Assembly: GCF_016919445.1 (NCBI RefSeq)
Contig: NZ_CP070356.1
Coordinates: 4,157,502-4,221,501 of the forward strand
Length of the DNA: 64,000 bases
Direction: 5' to 3'
From: Pseudomonas sp. PDNC002
Lineage (GTDB): Bacteria > Pseudomonadota > Gammaproteobacteria > Pseudomonadales > Pseudomonadaceae
Shown: positions 1-10,546 of the stretch, one piece after another
Position numbering within the stretch: position 1 is the first letter of the stretch
Layout of the letters: the number at the start of each line of letters is the position of its first letter
Notes under the pieces: generated by a model
Databases searched by the model: none
What the model saw: the letters and a program-made list of their open reading frames with translations, nothing else
What the model was told of the DNA's origin: nothing
Translations under genes and position numbers: made by a program

Positions 1-1
1 C

Positions 2-598
2 GCCGAACTCGCCGCGCTTGGCGCCTGGATGGCCTTGCAGGCGGGCGACCGCGTCGGCGGCATCGTCTTTGGTGACAGGCACCTCGAATACATCCGTCCG
101 TTGCGCAGCCGTGCGCGGGTGGAAGCGCTGTGCGCCGCCGTCGTCCGGCAGAACCACGCGCTGCATGCGACAGCCACCGAAGAGGACTCGCCGGGGCAGC
201 TCGACCGCGCGCTGCGGGAGTGTCTGGGCGTCGCTGGGCACGACAGCCTGGTGGTGATCATCAGCGACTTCGCCGGGGTGACGCCGCAGACGCTGCAGCT
301 GTTGCGCCAGTTGAGCGCGCATAACGACGTGCTGGCCTCGCTGGTATTCGATCCCATCGCGGTGAAGCTGCCCGACCGTGGTCGGGTCACCGTCAGCCAG
401 GGCGAGCTGCAGGTGGAGCTGGAAGTCGGACGGAAACAGGTGCACCGGCCTTTGGGCGAGTTCCTCTCGGGGCGCCTGCAGGAGGTGGCGCTGCTGCTGC
501 GCCGCAGCCAGGTGCCATTGATGATGTTCAGCAGCGGACGGGACAGCCTGGAGCAACTGCGCGGCGAGTTGGGCCGGCTGGCGGTGGCGCCGCGATGA
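2..598 (+). CDS. DUF58 domain protein, 5' truncated by window edge
   Basis: The frame is open to the left edge, so the ATG at 29 is internal and about the first third of the protein is missing; 198 residues are visible. The sequence AELAALGAWMALQAGDRVGG followed by a central SLVVIISDF strand is typical of the C-terminal half of DUF58 proteins, which carry a von Willebrand-like fold and accompany MoxR ATPases. The stop overlaps the next start (ATGA at 595-598), so it is translationally coupled to the DUF4381 gene. Membership in a MoxR/Bat operon is inferred from the neighbours; a MoxR ATPase would be expected just upstream, outside the window. The biochemical role of the family is poorly defined, possibly metal or chaperone assembly at the membrane. 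Confidence 0.8.
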   Translation, partial: AELAALGAWMALQAGDRVGGIVFGDRHLEYIRPLRSRARVEALCAAVVRQNHALHATATEEDSPGQLDRALRECLGVAGHDSLVVIISDFAGVTPQTLQLLRQLSAHNDVLASLVFDPIAVKLPDRGRVTVSQGELQVELEVGRKQVHRPLGEFLSGRLQEVALLLRRSQVPLMMFSSGRDSLEQLRGELGRLAVAPR

Positions 599-1092
599 GC
601 GTGCCGGGCATCGACCAGCTCAAGGAGCTGCAACCACCGCCGCCGCTGGTGAGCTACTGGCCGCAGACCTGGGGCTGGCTGGTACTGGCCGTGTTGCTGG
701 TGGTGGCGCTCTGTGCCTGGGCGTTCTGGCGGTACCGGCGCTGGCGGCGCGATCGCTATCGGCGCGAAGCCCTGGCGCAGCTGGACGAGCTGAGCCGGTC
801 GCTGGATGACCCTCGCCAGCGCCTGCCCGCCCTGCGCCAGTTGCCTGCGCTGATGAAACGGGTGGCCTTGTCGATGCAGGCGGGCGAGGGCGCGGCACCG
901 CTCGCTGGCGATGACTGGCAGGCCTACCTGCAACGCCACAGCGCTGCAGCCTTGCCGGCGGGGCTCGGTCGCCACCTCGCACTGCTGGCCTATGCGCCGG
1001 ATGAACGCATCGAGAAACTGGAGCAGAGCGAGGCGCGCGCATGGCTGGCCGCTTGCCGGAAGTGGGTCGAGGTGCACCGTGTGGCAGCTTGA
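595..1092 (+). CDS. DUF4381 domain membrane protein
   Basis: A 165-aa protein with one strong membrane segment at about residues 26-46 (WGWLVLAVLLVVALCAWAFW) followed by a basic stretch (RYRRWRRDRYRR), then a soluble helical domain. This layout and the N-terminal IDQLKELQPPPP-like segment match DUF4381 proteins, which sit between DUF58 and BatA-like VWA genes in Pseudomonas Bat operons. Its 3' end overlaps the GTG start of the next gene by 14 bases. Function is unknown; probable inner-membrane partner of the two VWA proteins downstream. Confidence 0.8.
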   Translation: MSVPGIDQLKELQPPPPLVSYWPQTWGWLVLAVLLVVALCAWAFWRYRRWRRDRYRREALAQLDELSRSLDDPRQRLPALRQLPALMKRVALSMQAGEGAAPLAGDDWQAYLQRHSAAALPAGLGRHLALLAYAPDERIEKLEQSEARAWLAACRKWVEVHRVAA

Positions 1093-2086
1093 TTACCCCT
1101 GGGTGCTGGGCCTGCTGCCACTGCCATGGCTGGCCTGGCGCTACCTGCCGGCCTATCGCGAGTCGCGCAGCGCGTTGCGCGTGCCGTTCTTTGCCGCCAT
1201 GAGCCGGGCGGTCGGCCAGGTTCCCGGAGACGGCAATGCCGCGGGCGGCCGCTGGCAAGTGGCGCTGAACCTGGTGGTCTGGTTGCTGTTGCTGGTCGCC
1301 TGCGCGCGACCGGTACTGGTCGAGAAGCCCATCGAGCTCCAGCAGCCGGTGCGCGACCTGATGCTCGCCATCGACATCTCCCAGTCCATGGAAACCCGCG
1401 ACTACAACGCGCCGGGTGGCGGCCGGGTCGACCGCCTGAGCGCAGTGAAGGGCGTGGTCCGCGACTTCATCGCCCAGCGCAAGGATGATCGCATCGGCCT
1501 GATCGTCTTCGGCACCGGCGCCTTCGCGCAGTCACCGCCAACCCGTGATCACGCCAGCCTGCTGACCCTGCTCGACGAGGTGGGCATCGGCATGGCCGGG
1601 CCGAACACCGCCCTGGGCGACGCCATCGGCCTGACCATCAAGTTGCTCAAGGACACGCCCGAGCAGGAGAAGGTCTTGATCCTGCTCACCGACGGCAACG
1701 ACACCGGCAGCGCCATCACTCCCCAGCACGCCGCCGCCATGGCCCACGACCGGGGCATCGTCGTGCACACCATCGGCATCGGCGATCCGCAGGCCAGCGG
1801 CGAAGCCAAGGTGGATCTCGAAACCCTCCAGGGCATCGCCCGGACCACCGGCGGCCGCTACTTCACGGCGGGCGACAGCGGCGCATTGCAGGCGGTCTAC
1901 GCAACCCTGGACAGGATCACTCCGCACAAGGTGAAGACACTCAGCCATCAACCCAAGAAGGATCTGTTCTGGCTGCCGCTGGGTGCGGCGCTGCTGGCCT
2001 TGCTGCTTGCCCATGGCCTGGCGGCCCTGGCCGGGCGCTTCGCCGTGCCCGCCGAGCGGCGCGAGCCGGGGGAGGCGAAGGGCTGA
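1079..2086 (+). CDS. BatA-like VWA domain membrane protein
   Basis: The GTG at 1079 is preferred (335 aa) because the protein then begins WQLDYPWVLGLLPLPWLAWRY-type, the usual N-terminal membrane hairpin of BatA proteins; the frame is open upstream but those residues look like antisense or overlap sequence. A second membrane segment lies near residues 60-80, a VWA domain with MIDAS motif DISQS at about residue 97, and a C-terminal membrane helix near residues 300-320. It overlaps DUF4381 upstream and touches the next gene (TGATGG at 2084-2089). VWA proteins of this family are membrane-anchored adaptors working with MoxR AAA ATPases. The substrate is unknown. Confidence 0.85.
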   Translation: MWQLDYPWVLGLLPLPWLAWRYLPAYRESRSALRVPFFAAMSRAVGQVPGDGNAAGGRWQVALNLVVWLLLLVACARPVLVEKPIELQQPVRDLMLAIDISQSMETRDYNAPGGGRVDRLSAVKGVVRDFIAQRKDDRIGLIVFGTGAFAQSPPTRDHASLLTLLDEVGIGMAGPNTALGDAIGLTIKLLKDTPEQEKVLILLTDGNDTGSAITPQHAAAMAHDRGIVVHTIGIGDPQASGEAKVDLETLQGIARTTGGRYFTAGDSGALQAVYATLDRITPHKVKTLSHQPKKDLFWLPLGAALLALLLAHGLAALAGRFAVPAERREPGEAKG

Positions 2087-3660
2087 TGGATATCGACCTG
2101 TCCGCCTTCCACTTCCTGCGGCCGCTATGGCTTCTGCTGGTGCCGCCAGCCGTGCTGCTGGCCTGGCTCTGGGGGCGACGGCACGACCTGGCGCGGCGGC
2201 TGGACGGGATCATCGCGCCGCACCTGCTGGAGCACCTGGTGGTCACGCCCCAGGACGGCCAGCGTGTCCGCCCCGTGCATCTGCTCTGCGCGTCGTTGGT
2301 GGTCGGCGGCGTAGCCGCGGCCGGGCCGACCTGGCAGCAGGACCGTCCGGATTTCCTGGAGAACCGTGCGCCGCTGATCCTCGCCCTGGACCTGTCGCCC
2401 TCGATGGCCGCCGACGATGTCCCGCCGTCGCGCCTGGAAGCGGCCAAGCACAAGGTCCACGACCTGATAGCGCGGCGCGCGGGCAGTCCCGTTGCGCTGG
2501 TCGCCTATGCCGGCAGCGCCCACCTGGTGCTGCCGGCGACCCAGGACCCGGCGCTGCTGGACAGCTTCCTGCAGGCGTTGACGCCGGGCCTGATCCAGCG
2601 CGAGGGCAAGGATGCGCTGGGCGCCATCGGCGTCGCCAGGCGCCTGCTGGCGGCCGAGCATTCGCCTGGCACCCTGGTACTGCTGACCGATGGCGCCGAT
2701 GCGGGGCAGTTCGAGGGCATCGACAAGGCGCTGTCGGGTAGCGATCTGCAGGTGCTGGTCCTGGCGGTGGGGAGCCAGGACGGTGGTTTGTTGCGCGGCG
2801 GCCAGCGCGACGCCGAGGGTCGGCCGCTGCTGGCCGGCTTCGATGCGCAGGCGATCCGCAGGCTCGCCGATGCCGCCGATGCGCCGTTGGGCAGCCTGAC
2901 GCTGAACGACGATGACCTGGACTGGATCGAGCTGCATGCACAGCAGCACTTCCAGACCGCCCAGGAGGACGAGCAGCAACTGAACTGGAAGGATGCCGGC
3001 TACTGGCTGTGCTGGCCGCTGCTGGCCCTGGTGCTGGTGAGCATCCGCAAGGGCTGGAAAGTCCATTGGCTGGGTGCCTGGTTACTGGCGGTCGGCATGG
3101 GTTGGCCGGGACAGCCCGCCCATGCCGGGACCCTCGCCGATGCCTTCTTCACGCCGGACCAGCAGGGACGCTGGGCCTACGAGCACGGCCACTATCCCCA
3201 GGCCGCGGCGCATTTCCACGATCCATTCTGGAAGGGCCTGGCCGCTTACCAGGCGGCGGAGTACGACGTCGCACTGGCCAGCTTTGCCCGCCTGGATACC
3301 GCACCCGCGTACTTCTACCTGGGCAATGCGTATGTGAGGCTGACGAAGTTCGAACAGGCCATCGATGCCTACCGGCAGGCCCTCACGCGCCAGCCGGACT
3401 TCCCGGAGGCGAAGGCGAACCTGGTCCTGGCCGAGGCCTTGAAGAAAGACCGCGAGGCGCAGCAGGAGGCAGGGCCGCCGGCGGAAAAGCCGGACCAGGA
3501 GGTCTTCGACAACACCGCCGACCAGGGCAAGACGGTCAAGCTGGCCGCCGGCAAGGCCGCTTCCGACGAGCAATGGCTGGACAACCTGAGCACCTCGCCG
3601 ACCCAGTTCCTCAGGCGCAAGTTCCTGCTCCAGGACGCCGCACCAAAGGAGGCGCCATGA
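2086..3660 (+). CDS. BatB-like VWA and TPR membrane protein
   Basis: A 524-aa protein with paired N-terminal membrane segments, a VWA domain with MIDAS motif DLSPS near residue 104 and a LLTDGAD strand near residue 203, further membrane segments near residues 305-345, and a C-terminal TPR pair (AYFYLGNAYVRL, then AIDAYRQALTRQPDFPEA) around residues 405-450. The VWA-plus-TPR fusion equals BatB joined to BatC, a common Pseudomonas arrangement. The start overlaps the preceding stop by one base, and its stop overlaps the BatD-like start. Periplasmic or membrane scaffold role is inferred from family and operon. Confidence 0.85.
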   Translation: MDIDLSAFHFLRPLWLLLVPPAVLLAWLWGRRHDLARRLDGIIAPHLLEHLVVTPQDGQRVRPVHLLCASLVVGGVAAAGPTWQQDRPDFLENRAPLILALDLSPSMAADDVPPSRLEAAKHKVHDLIARRAGSPVALVAYAGSAHLVLPATQDPALLDSFLQALTPGLIQREGKDALGAIGVARRLLAAEHSPGTLVLLTDGADAGQFEGIDKALSGSDLQVLVLAVGSQDGGLLRGGQRDAEGRPLLAGFDAQAIRRLADAADAPLGSLTLNDDDLDWIELHAQQHFQTAQEDEQQLNWKDAGYWLCWPLLALVLVSIRKGWKVHWLGAWLLAVGMGWPGQPAHAGTLADAFFTPDQQGRWAYEHGHYPQAAAHFHDPFWKGLAAYQAAEYDVALASFARLDTAPAYFYLGNAYVRLTKFEQAIDAYRQALTRQPDFPEAKANLVLAEALKKDREAQQEAGPPAEKPDQEVFDNTADQGKTVKLAAGKAASDEQWLDNLSTSPTQFLRRKFLLQDAAPKEAP

Positions 3661-4973
3661 AACGGCTGGCCCTGATTCTGCTGCTGGTGCCGCTCCTGGC
3701 CATCGCCGCCGAGCCCGAGGTGAAGGTCCGCAGCCGGCTGCTCCCGGCGGACTCCGTGCTGGTGGGCGGTACCCTGACGTTGCAGATCGACCTGCTGGTG
3801 GATACCTGGTTCAGCCAGCCGCCGGAATTGCCCAGGCTGACGCTGGACGGCGCGGTGGTTTTCGCACCCAGCGGCGAGGCCAGCCATCTAAACGAGAAGA
3901 TCGATGGCAAGGCGTTCTTCGGCCTGCGCTTCGCTTACCAGATAACCCCGCAACGGGCGCAGGACTTCGCGATACCGGCGCTGGACATCCGCTTGCAGCC
4001 GGGGCAAGCCAGTGGGCCGCTGATCGTGCAGAGTCCGCCCCTGCGTTTTGTCGCCCGACCGCCGGCAGGCGCCACCGCCGATGACCAACGCCTGGTGGCC
4101 ACCTCGGTCACCTTCACCCAGGCATTGCAGGCATCGCACGAACCTTTGCGCGTGGGCGACAGCGTCACCCGCCGCCTGCATGTACAGGCGGACGGCGCGC
4201 AAGCGATGCTGATTCCTCCGCCTGCCTTCGCCGACGTGGACGGGCTCAAGCGCTACGTGCAATCGCCCACGGTGAAACCGGTCAGCGATGGCCGGGGCGG
4301 CGTGACGGGCGGCATGCGGGACGACGCCGTGACCTACGTCGTTACCCGCGAGGGCGACTTCCAGTTGCCAGCCATCGAGTTGTCGTGGTGGGAAGCCGGC
4401 ACGGGCGCGGCGCACAAGGCAACGCTGCCCGCGCTGGAGGTCAGTGCCAGCGGCGTCGCGACGTATCAGGCGCCATTTTCCATCAGCGAGGATTTGCGCG
4501 AACTGGGCCGCCGGGCACAGGTTCGCGTCGCCGGCCACTGGCTGCTGCTTGGCGCGGCGCTGCTGGTCCTGGCGGGCGTCGCCGTTGCGGTTCGCCTGTG
4601 GGGGGCTCCCGTGCGCATGGCATTGGCGCGTTGGCGCGAGCGGCGCCGCAGCGCCTGGCTGGCATCGCCCGAATACGCCTGGCGCCAGGTCGGCCCGCAG
4701 CTCCGTGGCCGGCCGGCGCAGCTGGGTGCCCTGTATCTGTGGCTTCGCCGGTCGACCGGCCATCGTGAAATGCGTACAGGTCTGGAACAAACATCCGTCG
4801 ACCTGCAGGAACCTTTGCTAGTTTTTCTCAGGACTCGCTACGGGCGTGGGCAAGCCGGAAAGGACAGTGCGCCCGCAGAGCTCGTCGCGGCACTGCCGGC
4901 GTTGCGGCGGAATCTGCGCGGCGCCCGGCGAAGCTCCACCGATGGGCACAGCCTCAGGCCATTGAATCCGTGA
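3657..4973 (+). CDS. BatD-like protein
   Basis: A 438-aa protein starting at the ATG that overlaps the preceding stop (ATGA, 3657-3660). It has a cleavable signal peptide (LALILLLVPLLAIAAEP), a long beta-rich periplasmic region, a membrane helix at about residues 290-312 (WLLLGAALLVLAGVAVAVRL) and a cytoplasmic tail with basic residues. This is the standard BatD architecture (oxygen-tolerance protein family), and its position after two VWA proteins supports the call. It closes the DUF58-DUF4381-BatA-BatB-BatD run, all five genes overlapping or touching. No catalytic motif is visible. Confidence 0.82.
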   Translation: MKRLALILLLVPLLAIAAEPEVKVRSRLLPADSVLVGGTLTLQIDLLVDTWFSQPPELPRLTLDGAVVFAPSGEASHLNEKIDGKAFFGLRFAYQITPQRAQDFAIPALDIRLQPGQASGPLIVQSPPLRFVARPPAGATADDQRLVATSVTFTQALQASHEPLRVGDSVTRRLHVQADGAQAMLIPPPAFADVDGLKRYVQSPTVKPVSDGRGGVTGGMRDDAVTYVVTREGDFQLPAIELSWWEAGTGAAHKATLPALEVSASGVATYQAPFSISEDLRELGRRAQVRVAGHWLLLGAALLVLAGVAVAVRLWGAPVRMALARWRERRRSAWLASPEYAWRQVGPQLRGRPAQLGALYLWLRRSTGHREMRTGLEQTSVDLQEPLLVFLRTRYGRGQAGKDSAPAELVAALPALRRNLRGARRSSTDGHSLRPLNP

Positions 4974-4987
4974 ACCAGGGACGTCAC

Positions 4988-6001
<1,014 letters not shown>

Positions 6002-6099
6002 ACACCGCAGGAGCACAGGGGATTTCCAGCCGTGCAGTCGGCATCTCCAGTGAACGTAGTCGTGGCATTACGACGAGTAACTGGAATGGAGAAATACCA

Positions 6100-7674
6100 A
6101 TGAAGCGTACGGGAAGATGGTTATCGCGGTTCGCCCTGGCGGCGACCGCGATAGTGGGGTGTTCGGTTGCCAGCGCCGCTGACAAGCCGAACATCCTGGT
6201 GATCTTCGGCGACGATATCGGGCAGACCAATATCAGCGCCTATGCCTTCGGCGTGGTGGGTTACCAGACGCCGAACATCGATCGCATCGCCAAGGAAGGC
6301 ATGATGTTCACCGACTACTATGCGGAGAACAGCTGTACCGCGGGTCGATCCACCTTCATCACCGGCCAGACGATTCTGCGCACCGGCCTCTCCAAGGTGG
6401 GGATGCCCGGCGTGCCAGTCGGCCTGCAGGACCGCGACGTTACCATCGCGCAGGCGCTGAAATCGCACGGCTACGCCACCGGCCAGTTCGGCAAGAACCA
6501 CCTGGGCGACCGGGATGAATACCTGCCCACCAAGCATGGTTTCGACGAGTTCTTCGGCAACCTCTACCACCTCAATGCCGAGGAAGAGCCGGAGCGCCCG
6601 TACTGGCCGAAAGACGACGAGGCCTTCACCAAGGCCGCTTCGCCCCGTGGCGTGCTGAAGGCCACCGCCGACGGCAAGATCGAGGATACCGGCGCGCTGA
6701 ACAGCAAGCGCATGGAAACCATCGATGACGACACCACCCAGGCCGCCATCAACTTCATCGACAAGCAGGTCAAGGCGGACAAGCCGTTCTTCGTCTGGAT
6801 GAACACCACGCGCATGCACGCCTTCACCCACGTGCGCGAATCCATGCAGGGGCAGAGCGGCATGCCAGGCAACGAGTACGCCGACGGCATGCTCGAGCAC
6901 GATGGCGACGTCGGCAAGCTGCTCAAGGCCGTGGATGACCTGAAGATCGCCGACAACACCATCGTCATCTACACCACCGACAACGGGCCGAACCAGTGGT
7001 CCTGGCCGGATGCGGCGACGACTCCGTTCCGTAACGAGAAGAACTCCAACTGGGAGGGTGCCTACCGGGTGCCTGCGATGATCCGCTGGCCGAACCACAT
7101 CAAGCCGGGCAGCGTCTCCACCCAGATGTTCTCCGGGCTGGACTGGTTCCCGACCCTGCTGGCCGCCATCGGCGACACCGACATCAAGGAGCGTCTGCTC
7201 AAGGGCGCCGACGTCGGCGGGAAGAACTTCAAGGTGCACCTGGACGGCTTCAACCAGCTGGATTACCTGACCGGCAAGACCGACAAGGGGGCGCGCAGCG
7301 AGTTCTACTACTTCAACGACGACGCGGAGCTGGTGGGCATGCGCTTCAATGACTGGAAGATCGTCTGGTGCGAACAGCGCGCGCCAGGTGGCCTCCAGGT
7401 CTGGAGCGAACCGTTCACCTGCCTGCGGGTGCCCAAGCTGTTCAACTTGCGCATGGACCCCTACGAGCGGGCGGACGTGGTCTCCGACCAGTACTACGAC
7501 TGGCTGACCAAGAACGACTACCTGCTGTTCCAGGGGACGCAGAAGGCGGCGAAGTTCCTCCAGACCTTCGTCGACTACCCGCCGAGCCAACGTCCGGCGA
7601 GCTTCAGCATCGATCAGATCCGCAAGGATGTGGACGCGAAGATCGAAGCGAAGATGAAGCAGGGCGCCAAATAG
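6100..7674 (+). CDS. Exported arylsulfatase-like protein
   Basis: ATG 6100 (TGGAGAAATACCA upstream) gives 524 aa with a signal peptide ending in VASAAD. The alkaline-phosphatase/sulfatase fold is shown by PNILVIFGDDIG at the N-terminus (metal Asp pair), the active-site segment NSCTAGRSTFITG near residue 82, GKNHLGD, and TTDNGPN (metal site). The nucleophile Cys would need conversion to formylglycine; the site reads C-T-A-G-R, so Ala stands where the classical CxPxR motif has Pro. Probable periplasmic hydrolysis of a sulfate ester or related ester. Closest neighbours are an exported HAD phosphatase and a spermidine-synthase fusion. No formylglycine-generating enzyme gene is visible in the window. 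Confidence 0.85.
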   Translation: MKRTGRWLSRFALAATAIVGCSVASAADKPNILVIFGDDIGQTNISAYAFGVVGYQTPNIDRIAKEGMMFTDYYAENSCTAGRSTFITGQTILRTGLSKVGMPGVPVGLQDRDVTIAQALKSHGYATGQFGKNHLGDRDEYLPTKHGFDEFFGNLYHLNAEEEPERPYWPKDDEAFTKAASPRGVLKATADGKIEDTGALNSKRMETIDDDTTQAAINFIDKQVKADKPFFVWMNTTRMHAFTHVRESMQGQSGMPGNEYADGMLEHDGDVGKLLKAVDDLKIADNTIVIYTTDNGPNQWSWPDAATTPFRNEKNSNWEGAYRVPAMIRWPNHIKPGSVSTQMFSGLDWFPTLLAAIGDTDIKERLLKGADVGGKNFKVHLDGFNQLDYLTGKTDKGARSEFYYFNDDAELVGMRFNDWKIVWCEQRAPGGLQVWSEPFTCLRVPKLFNLRMDPYERADVVSDQYYDWLTKNDYLLFQGTQKAAKFLQTFVDYPPSQRPASFSIDQIRKDVDAKIEAKMKQGAK

Positions 7675-7716
7675 TGGTTGTCACACCGGACGCCAGCTCT
7701 CTGGCGTCCACTTCCG

Positions 7717-7751
7717 AGCCTGCGGTGGTGCTGCCGCCGCAGGCTTTCCTT
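7717..7751 (+). terminator. Hairpin terminator after sulfatase gene
   Basis: AGCCTGCGG at 7717-7725 pairs with CCGCAGGCT at 7737-7745 and is followed by TTCCTT. A second perfect hairpin (GGACGCCAG/CTGGCGTCC, about 7688-7709) lies just before it. Together they probably end the sulfatase transcript, although the T-run is short. Confidence 0.5.
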
Positions 7752-7771
7752 GGCAAGACAAGGCTGTCCCG

Positions 7772-10309
7772 ATGCCACCAGCTGTCACGACTTCGCGTAT
7801 GAGCCGTCGCCAGGCGCTAGCCGAATCGGTTTCCCCCCACACCCGACTCTCGATGCTGATACCCGCTTTGCTGCTGTTCGCCTCTGGCGGCGCGGCGCTG
7901 GTGTTCCAGGTCCTCTGGGTCAAGCAGCTTTCCCTGGTGGTCGGCGTCGAGGTCTATGCCGTCACCACCGCCATCAGCGCCTTCTTCGCCGGCCTGGCCC
8001 TGGGCGGGCTGGCGTTTGGCCGCTGGGCAGACCGTCTGGCGCGCCCCGTCCGTCTGTACGCCGGGCTGGAGGTATTGGTGGGCGTGCTGAGCGTCGCCGC
8101 CACCTTCCTGCTGGCACATGCCGCCGGCCCCTTTGCGCGCCTGGAAGACAGCCTCGGCTGGCTCGCCTGGGCGCTGCCATTCGTGCTGGTCGGGCTGCCG
8201 GCATTCTTCATGGGCGGCACATTGCCGGTGCTGGTCCGCGCACTGGGGCCGACAGAGGGCGAAACGGCCCGCGCCGGCGGTGGCCTGTACGCGGCGAACA
8301 CTGGCGGGGCGATCTGCGGGACCTTGCTCGCGGCGTTCGTCCTGTTGCCGGCCTTCGGCGTCCAGGGCAGCGCCTGGGTGGCCGCCGGACTGAACCTGCT
8401 GGCTGCCCTGGGAGCGCTGGCGGTACGGCGCGAACTTGCACCGCGGACGGCGGCGGTAGCGCCGGACGCCGCGCCGCGAAGCCCCGCCAGCCGCCTGGCG
8501 ATTGCCTTGTACTGCCTCGCGGGCGGCGTGGCGCTGGGATACGAAGTGGTCTGGACGCAGTCGATCGTGCAGTTCATGAGCACCCGCACCTTCGCCTTCG
8601 CCGTGGTCCTGGCAACCTACCTGTGCGGATTGGTCCTGGGCAGCGCGCTTCATGCCCGGCGGGCGGACCGGATCCGTGATCCCTGGGGATTGTTCGGCCT
8701 GCTGATCGCCGCTGCCGGCCTGCTGGCCATCCTGCAGATCGCCGGCATCGGCCCCTGGCTGGTCGGCCTGCAATCGCGTGCCGAATGGCTGGTACTGGGC
8801 TGGGGCGGCGGCGAGCTGGCCGGCATGTGCGCACGCTTCCTGATCGCCGCGCTGTGCGTGGTGTTCCTGCCCACGACGCTGCTGGGCGCGGCATTCCCGC
8901 TCGCGCTGCGGCTGGCCGTGGATAGCCGCCACGTGGGGCGCGACGTTGGCGTCGTCGTGGCGCTCAATACCCTGGGCGGCATCGTTGGCGTGATGCTGAC
9001 CGGTTTCGTACTGGTCCCCATGCTCGGTCTGGTGCGCACCCTGGCGGTACTTGCCGCGCTTGCCGCTTTCATCGGTGTTCTGGCCGCGTGGCGCGGCGAG
9101 CGGGTCGGCAAGGGGATGCGCCTGGGCATACTGGCCATTGCCGGCCTGACGATCACCTGCGGTGCGCTGACCTCGCCGCGGCACCTGGCCCAACTGATGC
9201 CGGGGGCGCGCAATGGCGAGATCACCTTCTACCAGGAAGGGCGTGGCGGCACCGTGGCGGTCGTGGAACAGGGCAGGGGACAGAACCGCTTCAGCCGCCT
9301 CTATATCCAGGGCGTCTCCAACACCGGAGACGCGATGCCTTCGCTGCGCTACATGCGTTTGCAGGCACTGTTGCCGCTGCTGATCCACAATGGCGAGCCG
9401 CGTTCGGCGCTGGTGATCGGCTTCGGCACCGGTATCACCGCCGGAGCCATGCTGCGCGTTGGCGCACTGGAGCGCCCCGTGGTCGCCGAACTGTTGCCCG
9501 AAGTGCTGGCCGCCGCGCCGCGCTTCAAGGGCACCTTCGACGCGATCCATGATCCGCGCCTGGATATCCGCCTGCGCGATGGCCGCCGCGAGCTGCTGCG
9601 CAGCGATGCGCGCTACGACATGATCACCCTGGAGCCGCCGCCCCCGTCCGCGGCCGGCGTGGTCAACCTCTACTCCCGCGAGTTCTACCAATTGGCCGCG
9701 AGCCGGCTGGAAGACCGCGGCATCGTCGCGCAATGGCTGCCGCTGCCGACGCAGAACGAGGAGGACAGCCGGGCCCTGGTGCGCAGCTTCATCGACGTAT
9801 TCCCGCATGCCTCGCTGTGGACGACCGAGTTCCACGAAATGCTGCTGGTGGGATCGTTGCAACCGATCCAGCTGGACGTGCCGCGCATCCGTGAGCGCCT
9901 GGCGCAGCCGCAGGTCGGCGCGGCGCTGGCGGAAGTGGGCATCGACTCGACACAAGCGCTGCTGGCCACCTGGGTCACCGACCGGCAGGGCCTGGAGCGT
10001 TTCGCCGGTGACGTCGCGCCAGTGACCGATGATCAGCCACGCATCGAATACGCGCCCTGGGTGCGCAGCAAGGAAATCATTCGCGTATTGCCCACGCTGC
10101 TGGCACTGCGCAGCGAGCCCCCGCTGGTGAACGCGGAAGCGTCGATGCGTGGCGCGGTACACGATGAGTGGCTGCACCTGCGCCGCTTCTACGAACTGAG
10201 CCTGTCGGCCTACCGTGGCGACCGCGACGCCTGGGCGCGCAACGCCCGCGAAGTGGCCCGCGAAGACGGTGAAAATCCCTACTACCGCTGGTTCCTCGGC
10301 GAGCGCTGA
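7772..10309 (+). CDS. Membrane transporter-like / spermidine synthase-like fusion
   Basis: An 845-aa protein. Residues about 25-480 hold roughly a dozen hydrophobic segments resembling the MFS-like or SpeE-associated membrane domain (LALGGLAFGRWADR, GGTLPVLVRAL, YAANTGGAICG). Residues about 490-790 form a Rossmann methyltransferase fold of the spermidine-synthase type (ALVIGFGTGITAG as the nucleotide loop, RLDIRLRDGRREL, then NLYSREFY). The segment where aminopropyltransferases have a catalytic Asp reads YDMITLEPPPPSAAGV, so the canonical acid is not obvious and polyamine synthesis is doubtful. The start could also be ATG 7799. It lies downstream of the sulfatase gene but behind likely terminators. 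Confidence 0.75.
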   Translation: MPPAVTTSRMSRRQALAESVSPHTRLSMLIPALLLFASGGAALVFQVLWVKQLSLVVGVEVYAVTTAISAFFAGLALGGLAFGRWADRLARPVRLYAGLEVLVGVLSVAATFLLAHAAGPFARLEDSLGWLAWALPFVLVGLPAFFMGGTLPVLVRALGPTEGETARAGGGLYAANTGGAICGTLLAAFVLLPAFGVQGSAWVAAGLNLLAALGALAVRRELAPRTAAVAPDAAPRSPASRLAIALYCLAGGVALGYEVVWTQSIVQFMSTRTFAFAVVLATYLCGLVLGSALHARRADRIRDPWGLFGLLIAAAGLLAILQIAGIGPWLVGLQSRAEWLVLGWGGGELAGMCARFLIAALCVVFLPTTLLGAAFPLALRLAVDSRHVGRDVGVVVALNTLGGIVGVMLTGFVLVPMLGLVRTLAVLAALAAFIGVLAAWRGERVGKGMRLGILAIAGLTITCGALTSPRHLAQLMPGARNGEITFYQEGRGGTVAVVEQGRGQNRFSRLYIQGVSNTGDAMPSLRYMRLQALLPLLIHNGEPRSALVIGFGTGITAGAMLRVGALERPVVAELLPEVLAAAPRFKGTFDAIHDPRLDIRLRDGRRELLRSDARYDMITLEPPPPSAAGVVNLYSREFYQLAASRLEDRGIVAQWLPLPTQNEEDSRALVRSFIDVFPHASLWTTEFHEMLLVGSLQPIQLDVPRIRERLAQPQVGAALAEVGIDSTQALLATWVTDRQGLERFAGDVAPVTDDQPRIEYAPWVRSKEIIRVLPTLLALRSEPPLVNAEASMRGAVHDEWLHLRRFYELSLSAYRGDRDAWARNAREVAREDGENPYYRWFLGER

Positions 10310-10546
10310 GATCGCTGGGCAGGCCGGCTTTCTGCCTCGGCTCAGACGCTTGGCACCCCTGCTGGCAGGATGCGTCATGCCGGGGGCCGGATCGCCTGCG
10401 GGACAAGCAGGGATCGGTGCGGCCCCCGGCGACGGTGAATCGCGGGTCGACTGGCACGGTCGGGGCAGGCGGGCCTATCCTCATTCGTCGACTTCCGCTG
10501 CGGCACCCCGTCGCGCGCGCCCTTCGCCATTTCCCTGGAGACACGC

